Shown here piece after piece: positions 8,795-15,698 of a stretch of DNA of 42,047 bases. The notes beneath the pieces are model-generated. The model searched no databases. It was given only the letters and a program-made list of their open reading frames with translations, and had not been told where the DNA came from. Position numbers and translations under genes: made by a program. The stretch comes from an uncultured Clostridia bacterium (GTDB lineage: Bacteria > Bacillota > Clostridia > TANB77 > CAG-465), in NCBI GenBank assembly GCA_947627255.1, contig CANQVI010000008.1, positions 1 to 42,047 on the forward strand. Reading direction: 5' to 3'. Within the stretch, counting starts at the first letter, position 1; every line of letters starts with the position of its first letter.

Positions 8795-9310
8795 TTATAT
8801 GAATATAACGACAATTATTAGTCCTGATATTATTCCTATTGTCTTATATACTTTAGAGTTTTTTTCTTTTATACTACGAGCCTCTTTAATTTGATTTTTT
8901 ATTATTGCTATACCATTTTCTATAATATTATTTTGTGAACTTAAATCACTCCTTCCTAAATTTTTTAGTGTAGATATTATAATTTCTTTATCGTATTCTT
9001 CTAGTGCAGTTAAATTATTAATATTATTTGTTATACTGCTATCTATTTTATCTACTCCATAATTTGTCATATCTATAACTATAGCTCCTATTACATCTTT
9101 TAATTTGGAATTTAGTTTTTGCCTTGAAATTTCGTATGCATTTGGTAATGAATTTAGCATATATATCATTTCATTTTCTACCATTTTCAAAAAGGTTATC
9201 ATGTCTATTAAAATTTCTTCTCTTTCTTTTAAAGAACTTGCTAATTCTATCCCAATATATGAAGTTATGCACAATATAACTATTGAAATTACTATTTTAA
9301 TAAATATCAT
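8795..9310 (-). CDS. spoIIIAB: stage III sporulation protein AB
   Basis: SpoIIIAB resembles the GspF-type inner membrane platform of type II secretion. The 171 residues have a membrane helix at each end (about 2-20 and 155-170) and a helical cytoplasmic domain between them with L-K-E-R-E-E-I-L and L-G-R-S-D-L-S-S-Q. The start overlaps the spoIIIAA stop by four bases (ATGA), and its GGAGGTG ribosome binding site lies inside the end of spoIIIAA, implying coupled translation. Confidence 0.93.
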   Translation of the reverse strand: MIFIKIVISIVILCITSYIGIELASSLKEREEILIDMITFLKMVENEMIYMLNSLPNAYEISRQKLNSKLKDVIGAIVIDMTNYGVDKIDSSITNNINNLTALEEYDKEIIISTLKNLGRSDLSSQNNIIENGIAIIKNQIKEARSIKEKNSKVYKTIGIISGLIIVVIFI

Positions 9311-10218
9311 GCTACACCTCCTGCTACTGTTTCTAAGTCATATATTTTCTCAACAATACCCGGAACTTTACCATTAGATAAAATTATTATTTTTGAAAAT
9401 GTATTCATATCTAATAATTCTTTTATATCTTTGTTTTTATTTATATCTTGTAGTGAATCTCCATGCATGGTTACTATAACGCTTACTCCAGAAAGCATTG
9501 CTTCTTTTATTGCTACTATATCTTCCTTTTTTCCAATTTCATCAGTTGCTATCACATCTGGTGCCATTGACCTAATCATCATTTTCATTCCTGTAGATTT
9601 AGTTACATTGCTCATTATATCCGTTCTTACTCCAACATCTAAACTTGCTACCCCCTCATATACAGATGCGATTTCTCCTCTTTCATCTATTAGAGAAACA
9701 TTTTTTCCTTTAAAATTAAGACTTGGTACACCATTACTAATTTGCCTTACAATGTCCCTTATTAATGTAGTTTTGCCACATCCTGGTGGTGACACAATTA
9801 AAGTATTATTTACCTTCCCATTTTGAATTATACTTTTTAATACCTTATCTGCACATCCATATATTTGCTTTGCTACACGTATATTTAAGCTACAAATATT
9901 TTTAATATTCTTTATTTTTCCATCAACATATACAACCTCTCCACTTACTCCTATTCTATGACCGCCTCTAATTATAACGAACCCATTATTTATATCATTT
10001 TGTATAGCATATATTGAATTTTTAGATACATTCAACAATACATCTAAAATAGCATTTGTTGTAGCAATACAATCAAGCACTATTTCATTATTTATACATC
10101 TTAAAATAACTTTACATTTTGTACGTAATCTAATTTCGGTAATATTTTGACTGCAATTTAACCTTAATATCTCATTAGAAATATATTTAGGCAATACTTT
10201 TAAAATTTCATCTATCAT
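9307..10218 (-). CDS. spoIIIAA: stage III sporulation protein AA (secretion-type ATPase)
   Basis: SpoIIIAA is the cytoplasmic ATPase of the SpoIIIA channel, related to type II/IV secretion ATPases. Walker A S-P-P-G-C-G-K-T-T is at residues 143-151 and Walker B V-I-A-T-D-E-I-G in the C-terminal half; I-T-E-I-R-L-R near residue 30 and G-G-H-R-I-G-V-S-G-E at about 85-94 are further family marks. The 303 residues are normal. The gene heads the operon and has an AGAGGTG ribosome binding site. Expression in the mother cell under sigma-E is expected for the family, and a matching promoter is listed separately. Confidence 0.96.
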   Translation of the reverse strand: MIDEILKVLPKYISNEILRLNCSQNITEIRLRTKCKVILRCINNEIVLDCIATTNAILDVLLNVSKNSIYAIQNDINNGFVIIRGGHRIGVSGEVVYVDGKIKNIKNICSLNIRVAKQIYGCADKVLKSIIQNGKVNNTLIVSPPGCGKTTLIRDIVRQISNGVPSLNFKGKNVSLIDERGEIASVYEGVASLDVGVRTDIMSNVTKSTGMKMMIRSMAPDVIATDEIGKKEDIVAIKEAMLSGVSVIVTMHGDSLQDINKNKDIKELLDMNTFSKIIILSNGKVPGIVEKIYDLETVAGGVA

Positions 10219-10275
10219 ATAATCACCTCTTAGATATATCTAGTTATACTACTACAAAAAAGAATAATTTGTAGA

Positions 10276-10305
10276 AATGTACTATTTTTTAATAAAAAAA
10301 TATTC
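10276..10305 (-). promoter_or_regulatory. candidate sigma-E promoter of spoIIIA
   Basis: On the minus strand GAATATT matches the sigma-E -35 pattern. After 15 bases comes AGTACATT, which keeps the TACA core of the -10 pattern (five of eight positions). It lies about 60 bases before spoIIIAA. spoIIIA operons are known sigma-E targets; the exact site here is inference. Confidence 0.4.
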
Positions 10306-10331
10306 TAATTTTAGCAAAAAAATTCACATAT

Positions 10332-10360
10332 AAAAAGAGAGTTCATTTTGAACTCTCTTA
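10332..10360 (-). terminator. terminator of the copy 1 cargo operon
   Basis: On the minus strand, AAGAGAGTTCA and TGAACTCTCTT form an 11-bp stem with a 3-base loop and a T-rich tail, just after the stop of the 229-residue gene. Confidence 0.85.
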
Positions 10361-10367
10361 ATTATTT

Positions 10368-11057
10368 CTAATTAATAATATTAATTATATCGGATAATGA
10401 GGATATATTTTCCTCTGGTTGCACCTCTATAAATCCATAATTTGACATACTAATAAGTCTTCCATTATTGTTTTTTAGCATAATAATATATCTTTTATTT
10501 TTGTAAAAATTTTTTCCATATTTATAATTAAATACTATATATTTTTCTTTTTTATCTTTATCAGAAAGGTTATTTAATCCCATTTTTTCTATTTTTTCTT
10601 TTTTAGTATTAGACATCGTATTAATATAATCTTTTACTGTACAATACCCTCCATTAGAAAAAATATTTATTTCATTAGTTGACAAATTACCTTTTAGTAC
10701 AGTATCAACACATACTTTACCTGGTATACACGCATATCCATAATCTTCAAACATTATCCCATCATTTTTTTCTATAATTGTTCCAATAATTACCAAATCA
10801 GCATTATTATATATATCTTTAATATTAGACAAATCTATTTCACTTGCAGGATCAACAAATATTGTGGTATATATAGAATCTTTTGGAATATCTGAAGAGT
10901 AAATATCATTAAAATTATTTAAAACATTTGCATTTTGAATATTATAAATATTATTTGTTTTAAACTTTGAATATATTCCAAAACCAACTATAAATATAAT
11001 GAAAGTAAAAGATAAAATAAGTATAATAAATATTATTATATTTTTAATATTTTTCAT
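10368..11057 (-). CDS. membrane-anchored protein related to the anti-sigma ectodomain
   Basis: I do not recognise a named family. The 229-residue protein has one N-terminal membrane helix (about residues 7-29) and an extracytoplasmic domain. Within that domain, D-L-V-I-I-G-T-I-I-E, then V-L-K-G-N-L-S-T-N-E-I-N-I-F-S-N-G-G-Y, then V-K-D-Y-I, line up with the outer part of the anti-sigma protein encoded at 16281-17108 (V-Y-K-G-D-L-S-G-T-I-N-I-A-S-Y-G-G, then I-S-D-Y). The resemblance continues with a lysine-rich helical segment and a strand (Y-I-I-M-L versus Y-L-V-F-M). The gene follows the protease remnant by 18 bases with a GGAGG site and precedes a terminator. It could be a sensor, decoy or secreted target of the same signal. 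Confidence 0.6.
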   Translation of the reverse strand: MKNIKNIIIFIILILSFTFIIFIVGFGIYSKFKTNNIYNIQNANVLNNFNDIYSSDIPKDSIYTTIFVDPASEIDLSNIKDIYNNADLVIIGTIIEKNDGIMFEDYGYACIPGKVCVDTVLKGNLSTNEINIFSNGGYCTVKDYINTMSNTKKEKIEKMGLNNLSDKDKKEKYIVFNYKYGKNFYKNKRYIIMLKNNNGRLISMSNYGFIEVQPEENISSLSDIINIIN

Positions 11058-11075
11058 AAATTTACCTCCACTAAA

Positions 11076-11697
11076 TTAATTATTATATATAGCATTCAAG
11101 CCATTATGATCAGCTAAACTTGGCTTATAAACATTACATGGTGTATACCAACTGCACATTACACTATTTGAGTCCTCATTTGTTCCTAAACCAAAAGTAC
11201 TACCAAAAAAATGAGCTATATATCTTTGCATTCTATTATAATCATCCTTAGGATACATTTCAATAAATAATTCAACTTCTGTATAAACCCAATTTTGATC
11301 CCATGGATGTATTTCTGTAGCATTAGATGAATCTCCAACATAATAAAATATATTGCCTTTAATATATCCTTCTACATGAACGTAGCTTACATATATATCC
11401 ATATTAGAATTATAATAATCATATGAACGATATGCATATAAAGGATTCCACCCATAACCTGTATCTACCCAACTATTAACAGCATCTGTAATTAATGACA
11501 CCCATAAAGAAGCATTAGAATCATTTAATACACTATCTGTAATATAATAGTTAAAATGACTAATCCCGATATTCTAATCGATATGGACCAATTCTTGGTG
11601 AAACTTCATCAGCTGCATATACTGATGATATATTTAAAGAAAATACTACTATAAGTATAATTAATATTGCAAATAATTTTTTATTTAATTTATTCAT
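11076..11697 (-). pseudogene. matrixin-like secreted metalloprotease remnant, frameshifted
   Basis: From the ATG at 11697, GGAGG six bases upstream leads into a clear signal peptide ending V-Y-A-A. The frame stops at a TAG about 45 codons in. Dropping one base from the CCC run at 11565-11567 (GGG on the coding strand) restores a continuous reading of 206 residues: ...Y-R-I-S-H-F-N-Y-Y-I, then W-V-S-L-I-T-D-A-V-N-S-W. The body has the matrixin layout, but the zinc site reads A-H-F-F-G-S-T-F-G-L-G-T-N where HExxHxxGxxH is expected. The Met-turn-like N-S-V-M is kept. Both the glutamate base and two zinc histidines are therefore missing. A GTG at 11501 could start a 141-residue fragment but has no ribosome binding site. 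I read it as a decayed or catalytically dead protease; a sequencing error in the G run is possible. Confidence 0.7.
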
Positions 11698-11765
11698 AAT
11701 AAATTCCTCCTTAATAATATTATTTTTAATAAATTATTAATAGGGGGTGAACGAATTTGTTTCAT
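11694..11765 (-). CDS. leader ORF, copy 1 (frameshifted, 23 codons)
   Basis: A strong site, AAAGGAGG, lies seven bases before an ATG. The reading starts M-K-Q-I-R-S-P-P as in copy 2, but the base lost after CCCCC..CCT removes the Tyr and stop codons. Translation would run for 23 residues, across the downstream ribosome binding site (AGG AGG as Arg-Arg), and end in an ATGA overlap with the protease remnant. In copy 2 the same leader stops after nine residues. Confidence 0.5.
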   Translation of the reverse strand: MKQIRSPPINNLLKIILLRRNLL

Positions 11766-11827
11766 AATTAGAAACCTCCTTTCATAAATATTATTAAACA
11801 TTTATGTATGTGATTTTTCGCATAAAT

Positions 11828-11857
11828 ATTATATCATCGGTAATTACAATATGTCAA
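11828..11857 (-). promoter_or_regulatory. sigma-A promoter inside cassette copy 1
   Basis: On the minus strand a perfect TTGACA, 18-base spacer and perfect TATAAT point toward the leader ORF, leaving a 5' leader of about 55 bases. It is the best consensus promoter of the island. Confidence 0.8.
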
Positions 11858-11937
11858 CTTTTCTCTGATTTTTGTCTGATATTTCAGCAGTTGTAGTCTT
11901 TTTAGAGTATAGTAAAAGCTCTGATTTTTTATCAGAG
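11858..11937 (-). promoter_or_regulatory. operator-like repeats upstream of the sigma-A promoter (copy 1)
   Basis: Directly upstream of the TTGACA box, ATCAGACAAAA and ATCAGAGAAAA stand in tandem with an 11-base period (11858-11880). Further up, at 11919-11937, CTCTGAT and ATCAGAG form a palindrome with an A5 centre. Shared ATCAGA half-sites at one helical turn suggest binding by a dimeric regulator. The regulator is not identified. The same sites are in copy 2 at 15352-15431. Confidence 0.45.
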
Positions 11938-12097
11938 AAAATATCATTATTTTCTAATTTTAGAATTGTTTTATTCACCAATCATAATCATCAATAGTTA
12001 TTATCTTTGAATAAAATTTTTCTATTTTTACAACTTTACAATTACTTTCTTAGAAAGATATAATAAACAAAAAAATTCTTTTCAATTTCTACTATAT

Positions 12098-12129
12098 ATA
12101 TTGATAAAAAAATATGATATTTAGTTTCA
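12098..12129 (-). promoter_or_regulatory. ECF-type promoter, leftward, copy 1
   Basis: On the minus strand TGAAAC is followed after 19 bases by TCAATAT (equally, TGAAAC-N17-TATCAATAT). TGAAAC is the typical ECF -35 box. The same spacing and -10 pattern occur in both rightward arms. It points to the leader and cargo genes, with a 5' region of about 330 bases. Confidence 0.5.
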
Positions 12130-12204
12130 CTTTTTGTGTAAAAAATATTAATTTGTTATTTTTTATGATATACTTTTTATAGATTAAATATTTTTATTGA
12201 AATT

Positions 12205-12236
12205 TGAAACTTTTTTATAAAAAATATACTCTATAT
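12205..12236 (+). promoter_or_regulatory. ECF-type promoter of the 167-residue membrane protein
   Basis: TGAAAC, 19 bases, then TCTATAT, ending about 30 bases before the TTG start of the next gene. The two end boxes match those before the sigma gene although most of the spacer has diverged. Confidence 0.55.
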
Positions 12237-12267
12237 TAAAGAAGATATAATTTAACGAGGTGATAAA

Positions 12268-12771
12268 TTGATAAATAAGCTTATTAATAAAACTAATATA
12301 TTTATTACAATGAATGGTATATTTATGTTTTTGCTAATTTTTGTTGCCAAAACATTATTATATTCATTATATTTTAATCATCCAAGATTAGATGCTAGCG
12401 TATTTCAAGTTGGTATTTCAGCAATATTTATGATATTATATGTTTTAATCAGCATATATGGAGGGGAAATAATATTAAGTACATTGTTTTCATTAAAAAA
12501 TGAAATAAATAAAAATAATATATTTTTTTTATTTATATTTAATACGTTATTTTGGTTTTTACTTATATATTTTTCTTATGATGAATTTCAACCTTTCTAT
12601 GCCATAATGTATGTATTACAACAAATGCTTGGCTTCTTTATTGGGAGTCCATATACAAAATATTTAAAAAAGAAGATAAAAAATAACTTTTTAGTCACAA
12701 TGATATGTATACTCACTATGATTATGTCCATTATTATAATATTAAAATTTGATAAACTAATATATATATAA
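12268..12771 (+). CDS. polytopic membrane protein, unknown
   Basis: This 167-residue protein is mostly membrane: hydrophobic helices lie at about residues 13-33, 48-73, 84-103, 107-125 and 140-160, with a basic loop (K-Y-L-K-K-K-I-K-N) before the last. I do not recognise a family. Translation starts at a TTG preceded by GAGGTGAT. The gene stands alone between cassette copy 1 and a terminator shared with the converging 791-residue gene. Its promoter has the ECF pattern found before the sigma gene, so it is a likely regulon member. Small membrane proteins next to wall-active proteins can give protection or assist export, but nothing in this sequence shows either. Confidence 0.7.
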   Translation: MINKLINKTNIFITMNGIFMFLLIFVAKTLLYSLYFNHPRLDASVFQVGISAIFMILYVLISIYGGEIILSTLFSLKNEINKNNIFFLFIFNTLFWFLLIYFSYDEFQPFYAIMYVLQQMLGFFIGSPYTKYLKKKIKNNFLVTMICILTMIMSIIIILKFDKLIYI

Positions 12772-12776
12772 TATAA

Positions 12777-12811
12777 AAAACTAACCTAGATAAAAAATCT
12801 AGGTTAGTTTT
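12777..12811. terminator. bidirectional terminator between convergent genes
   Basis: AAACTAACCTAGAT and ATCTAGGTTAGTTT form a perfect stem of about 14 bp with an A-rich loop, flanked by A and T runs on both sides. Confidence 0.9.
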
Positions 12812-12812
12812 A

Positions 12813-15188
12813 CTATAAATTTATATTATAATTTTCTATAATATATTCACCAAATACATCACAGCATGCGTCTTTAGATTGATTACTAGGAATAGTTCCT
12901 ATATACATCAATATTAAATAATTTAATAAACCATCTGAAATAATTTGATTAGTCGATATAGATATTTCAGTTGAATTTAATGAACATTTTAAATCTTGAA
13001 TATAATATTGCATTCTATTTAAACTATTATTACTACTATAATATGCTTTCATAATTGAAGATAATAAATTTTGAACAACTTCATTGTCTTTCTCTTTTTT
13101 TAACTCATCACTTATTAGATTAGACATTGCTATCGCATCAGCATCAGAACATATATCTAAATATCCAAATTCTGATTTTGTTCCTAAAAGATGTTTTGCT
13201 ATATCATAGTGACTTGTCACTCTATCATAACGATTATCTACTTCACTCATTAATTTTGCTATATCTCCTGCCCATCCAAGCCAAAATGGTTCAAATATAA
13301 GTTCATCTTTTTTTAAATATCCAGACATAGTACAAGCTAAATGACCTAAATCTATGTATCCACCATAGTTATCTACAATTGCTCTATTTTCTTTTGCATA
13401 TTTGTATATGTTATCATATAAAGAATAATAGTTGCTTTTTATATAATTTACAAAATTGTCATCAGAATCTCCTAATACTACTTTAAAGTAATCTACATTA
13501 TAATTAAAGCTTCTAATAAAATCTAAAACTCCTAATACAATATTTTTAGTATTAATTAATTTATCGCTGGCAATACAATATTCTCTATAATAATTTTCTA
13601 AAAGCTCAATATTTGATAAAAATTCTAACATTCTAGGATATAATTCATCTACTGGTTTTATATCATACTCTTCTCCTTTTGAATCAGTTACTTTCAACAA
13701 TTTACCTGAATATGCATCTTTATCCAAATCCATATTTTCAGATTCACCATCAACATAAATGTTTTTAATCTCACTAAATTGATCTAATGCCCAATTACTT
13801 GGCATTTTAAACCCCATATTACCAGAAAATCCTGTTGACAAATCACTGACAAAGCAACTAGAAGCATAACCTAAATTCATAATTTGTGTACAAACATTTC
13901 TCGTTCCATATATTCCAACATAATAATTTATATCTATAGAGTTTGCTATAGCACTAAAGTATGGTATTATATACTGCTTAATCTCATCATCAGTAGGATC
14001 AGTATCAACAGCAAAATATATTACATTAGTTCCTGGTATATTTTTTTCTCTAGCAGATTTTACTGCTTTTTTAGCATCTAAAACCCCTTGAGTAGATGTA
14101 AAATATGATAAATCAGCTCCTGATTCTTGAAAAATCAAAAATAATTCTAAACCATTTTTTATTATTAACTCTGCTTCATTATATCTTAATTCTTTATAAT
14201 CTCCTCCTGTTAGATATCTACCAACAATTTTATATCCATTATCTTTTAAGTATTCAATTCTCTTTTGTGTCATTTCAAATCTTGTATCACATGCAACGCA
14301 TGATCTATCAGGATTACCTGTACTTATTAGTAGAGCCATCCATGTATCTTCATTACATATTCCTGTTTGATCAATACACATATTATATTGAAAAGCTTGA
14401 ATTGCAGATATAGTAATAATATCCCATGCAGTTGAATCAATATTTACAGTATAGCCATTGCATAGTAATGCTGTTTTTATTAATTTTATTGCTTCTTTTT
14501 CTGTATTTTGAGGTAATATACCATTACTCGGAATAATTGGTAATTTTGATCTTGTTCCATCTCCAAAGTTTCCTGTTGCTGCAGATACAGAAAAACCTTC
14601 AATAGCTTGAAGAACTTTAATCATTGATTTATTCATATCTCTACTATATAATCCATCACAAGGACTTAGTCCAATATAAGCTTCATACCCATAATTCATA
14701 TCTTGTTGAGCTTTTCTAATAGATGAATTTCCATTAGTTACTAATTCAAATTGAGTCATAGACATTAATGCCTTCATAACATTAAGTGTCACTGTAGAAG
14801 AAGTATCTTTGCATCCTGCTGCAGCCTTCATTTCAATAATTCCTTGAGCCGTTCCTCCATAAAAGTGTTTTGTAATCTCACTTGCCTCTGTAGAATACCC
14901 TTTACACCATAAAGCTCCCTGAATTATTCCATATATATTATCTTCATATTCAGACGGATACTCTTGTTCTTGTACACCATTAGGAAATCTTTCATTAAAT
15001 TTACTGGTAGTTCCATCACCAAAATTATTTGCTGTAGCTGTTATTCCTAATTCAATTTGTAATGCATGCAATAATGCATATATAGTTGTCCAACCAGTAA
15101 TACCTGTTTCAGGTATTATACTATATCCTAACTTTCCCTCATAATTTTTATTAAGCCATTTTTGAGTTTTCAAAACCATATTATCCAT
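12813..15188 (-). CDS. peptidoglycan-binding / DUF1906 glycoside-hydrolase-like protein
   Basis: The 791-residue protein has three parts. Residues 1-290 hold two copies of a unit of about 145 residues made of peptidoglycan-binding-like helices; both contain N-F-G-D-G-T (T/R)-S-K and an alanine/leucine-rich G-Y motif. Residues 299-495 match the DUF1906 (Rv2525c-like) TIM-barrel: G-Y-K-I-V-G-R-Y-L near 318, E-L-F-L-I-F-Q-E-S-G, V-I-Y-F-A-V-D-T-D and Y-Y-V-G-I-Y-G. Residues 505-791 are helical and unrecognised, with Y-I-D-L-G-H-L-A and F-W-L-G-W-A-G-D (611-642). There is no signal peptide or membrane helix, odd for a wall-directed protein; release by lysis or a non-Sec route would be needed. Translation starts at 15188 after AAGGGGGA. 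Expression comes from cassette copy 2 through the leader ORF. Substrate and activity are unproven. Confidence 0.75.
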   Translation of the reverse strand: MDNMVLKTQKWLNKNYEGKLGYSIIPETGITGWTTIYALLHALQIELGITATANNFGDGTTSKFNERFPNGVQEQEYPSEYEDNIYGIIQGALWCKGYSTEASEITKHFYGGTAQGIIEMKAAAGCKDTSSTVTLNVMKALMSMTQFELVTNGNSSIRKAQQDMNYGYEAYIGLSPCDGLYSRDMNKSMIKVLQAIEGFSVSAATGNFGDGTRSKLPIIPSNGILPQNTEKEAIKLIKTALLCNGYTVNIDSTAWDIITISAIQAFQYNMCIDQTGICNEDTWMALLISTGNPDRSCVACDTRFEMTQKRIEYLKDNGYKIVGRYLTGGDYKELRYNEAELIIKNGLELFLIFQESGADLSYFTSTQGVLDAKKAVKSAREKNIPGTNVIYFAVDTDPTDDEIKQYIIPYFSAIANSIDINYYVGIYGTRNVCTQIMNLGYASSCFVSDLSTGFSGNMGFKMPSNWALDQFSEIKNIYVDGESENMDLDKDAYSGKLLKVTDSKGEEYDIKPVDELYPRMLEFLSNIELLENYYREYCIASDKLINTKNIVLGVLDFIRSFNYNVDYFKVVLGDSDDNFVNYIKSNYYSLYDNIYKYAKENRAIVDNYGGYIDLGHLACTMSGYLKKDELIFEPFWLGWAGDIAKLMSEVDNRYDRVTSHYDIAKHLLGTKSEFGYLDICSDADAIAMSNLISDELKKEKDNEVVQNLLSSIMKAYYSSNNSLNRMQYYIQDLKCSLNSTEISISTNQIISDGLLNYLILMYIGTIPSNQSKDACCDVFGEYIIENYNINL

Positions 15189-15201
15189 AATATTTTTCCC
15201 C

Positions 15202-15232
15202 CTTAATAATTATTATTTTTAATAAATTATTA
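15202..15232 (-). promoter_or_regulatory. AT hairpin between leader stop and cargo ribosome binding site
   Basis: On the minus strand TTAATAATTTATTA begins at the leader stop codon and can pair, with one bulge, to TAATAATTATTAA just before the GGGGGA site of the 791-residue gene. A ribosome held at the leader end would cover the left arm and free the cargo start. Copy 1 keeps a shorter version. The stem is all A-T, so it is weak. Confidence 0.4.
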
Positions 15233-15259
15233 ATAAGGTGGTGAACGAATTTGTTTCAT
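15230..15259 (-). CDS. leader peptide MKQIRSPPY, copy 2
   Basis: A 9-codon ORF begins seven bases after a near-perfect AAAGGAGG site and ends in TAA, about 40 bases before the 791-residue gene. The ribosome binding site and the first eight codons are kept in copy 1. The ending Arg-Ser-Pro-Pro resembles the Arg-Ala-Pro-Pro/Arg-Ala-Gly-Pro arrest motifs of ApdA and SecM, in which a Pro-containing C-terminus stalls the ribosome. A regulatory uORF is more likely than a functional peptide, but a signalling peptide cannot be ruled out. Confidence 0.5.
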   Translation of the reverse strand: MKQIRSPPY

Positions 15260-15321
15260 AGTTAGAAACCTCCTTTCATAAATATTATTAAACATTTATG
15301 TATGTGATTTTTCGCATAAAT

Positions 15322-15351
15322 ATTATATCATCGGTAATTACAATATGTCAA
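15322..15351 (-). promoter_or_regulatory. sigma-A promoter inside cassette copy 2
   Basis: TTGACA, 18 bases and TATAAT on the minus strand, the same as in copy 1, directed at the intact leader and the 791-residue gene. Confidence 0.8.
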
Positions 15352-15591
15352 CTTTTCTCTGATTTTTGTCTGATATTTCAGCAGTTGTAGTCTTTTTAGA
15401 GTATAGTAAAAGCTCTGATTTTTTATCAGAGAAAATATCATTATTTTCTAATTTTAGAATTGTTTTATTCACCAATCATAATCATCAATAGTTATTATCT
15501 TTGAATAAAATTTTTCTATTTTTACAACTTTACAATTACTTTCTTAGAAAGATATAATAAACAAAAAAATTCTTTTCAATTTCTACTATAT

Positions 15592-15623
15592 ATATTGATA
15601 AAAAAATATGATATTTAGTTTCA
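15592..15623 (-). promoter_or_regulatory. ECF-type promoter, leftward, copy 2
   Basis: TGAAAC-N19-TCAATAT on the minus strand, the same as in copy 1, about 330 bases before the intact leader ORF. Confidence 0.5.
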
Positions 15624-15698
15624 CTTTTTGTGTAAAAAATATTAATTTGTTATTTTTTATGATATACTTTTTTATAAGTCAAATTTTTTATTAAAATT

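Larger units (their letters stand above)
11709..12217. repeat. 510-bp regulatory cassette, copy 1 (direct repeat)
   Basis: This stretch repeats almost exactly at 15201-15710. From about 11770 to 12180 I see no difference between the copies; small indels and substitutions occur only near the two ends. It contains no recognised gene but holds outward promoters in both directions, operator-like repeats and a leader ORF. Copy 1 faces the protease remnant on the left and a membrane protein gene on the right. No terminal inverted repeats or transposase are present. Confidence 0.93.

Noticed and set aside
11076-11501. An intact 141-residue protein starting at GTG 11501.
   Set aside because: The coding frame clearly continues upstream to a frameshift and a signal peptide, and no ribosome binding site precedes this GTG.
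11790-11825. A second mini-ORF starting at an ATG just after the -10 box of the cassette promoter.
   Set aside because: It would begin at or before the expected transcript start and has no ribosome binding site.
11770-12130. A known riboswitch or T-box in the long 5' region of the cassette.
   Set aside because: I find no T-box, SAM, lysine, cobalamin or similar consensus; the visible elements are promoters and short repeats.
15230-15259. MKQIRSPPY as a quorum-sensing peptide.
   Set aside because: No cognate Rgg/PlcR-type receptor, oligopeptide permease or export signal is nearby. A regulatory leader explains its position better, though this is not excluded.
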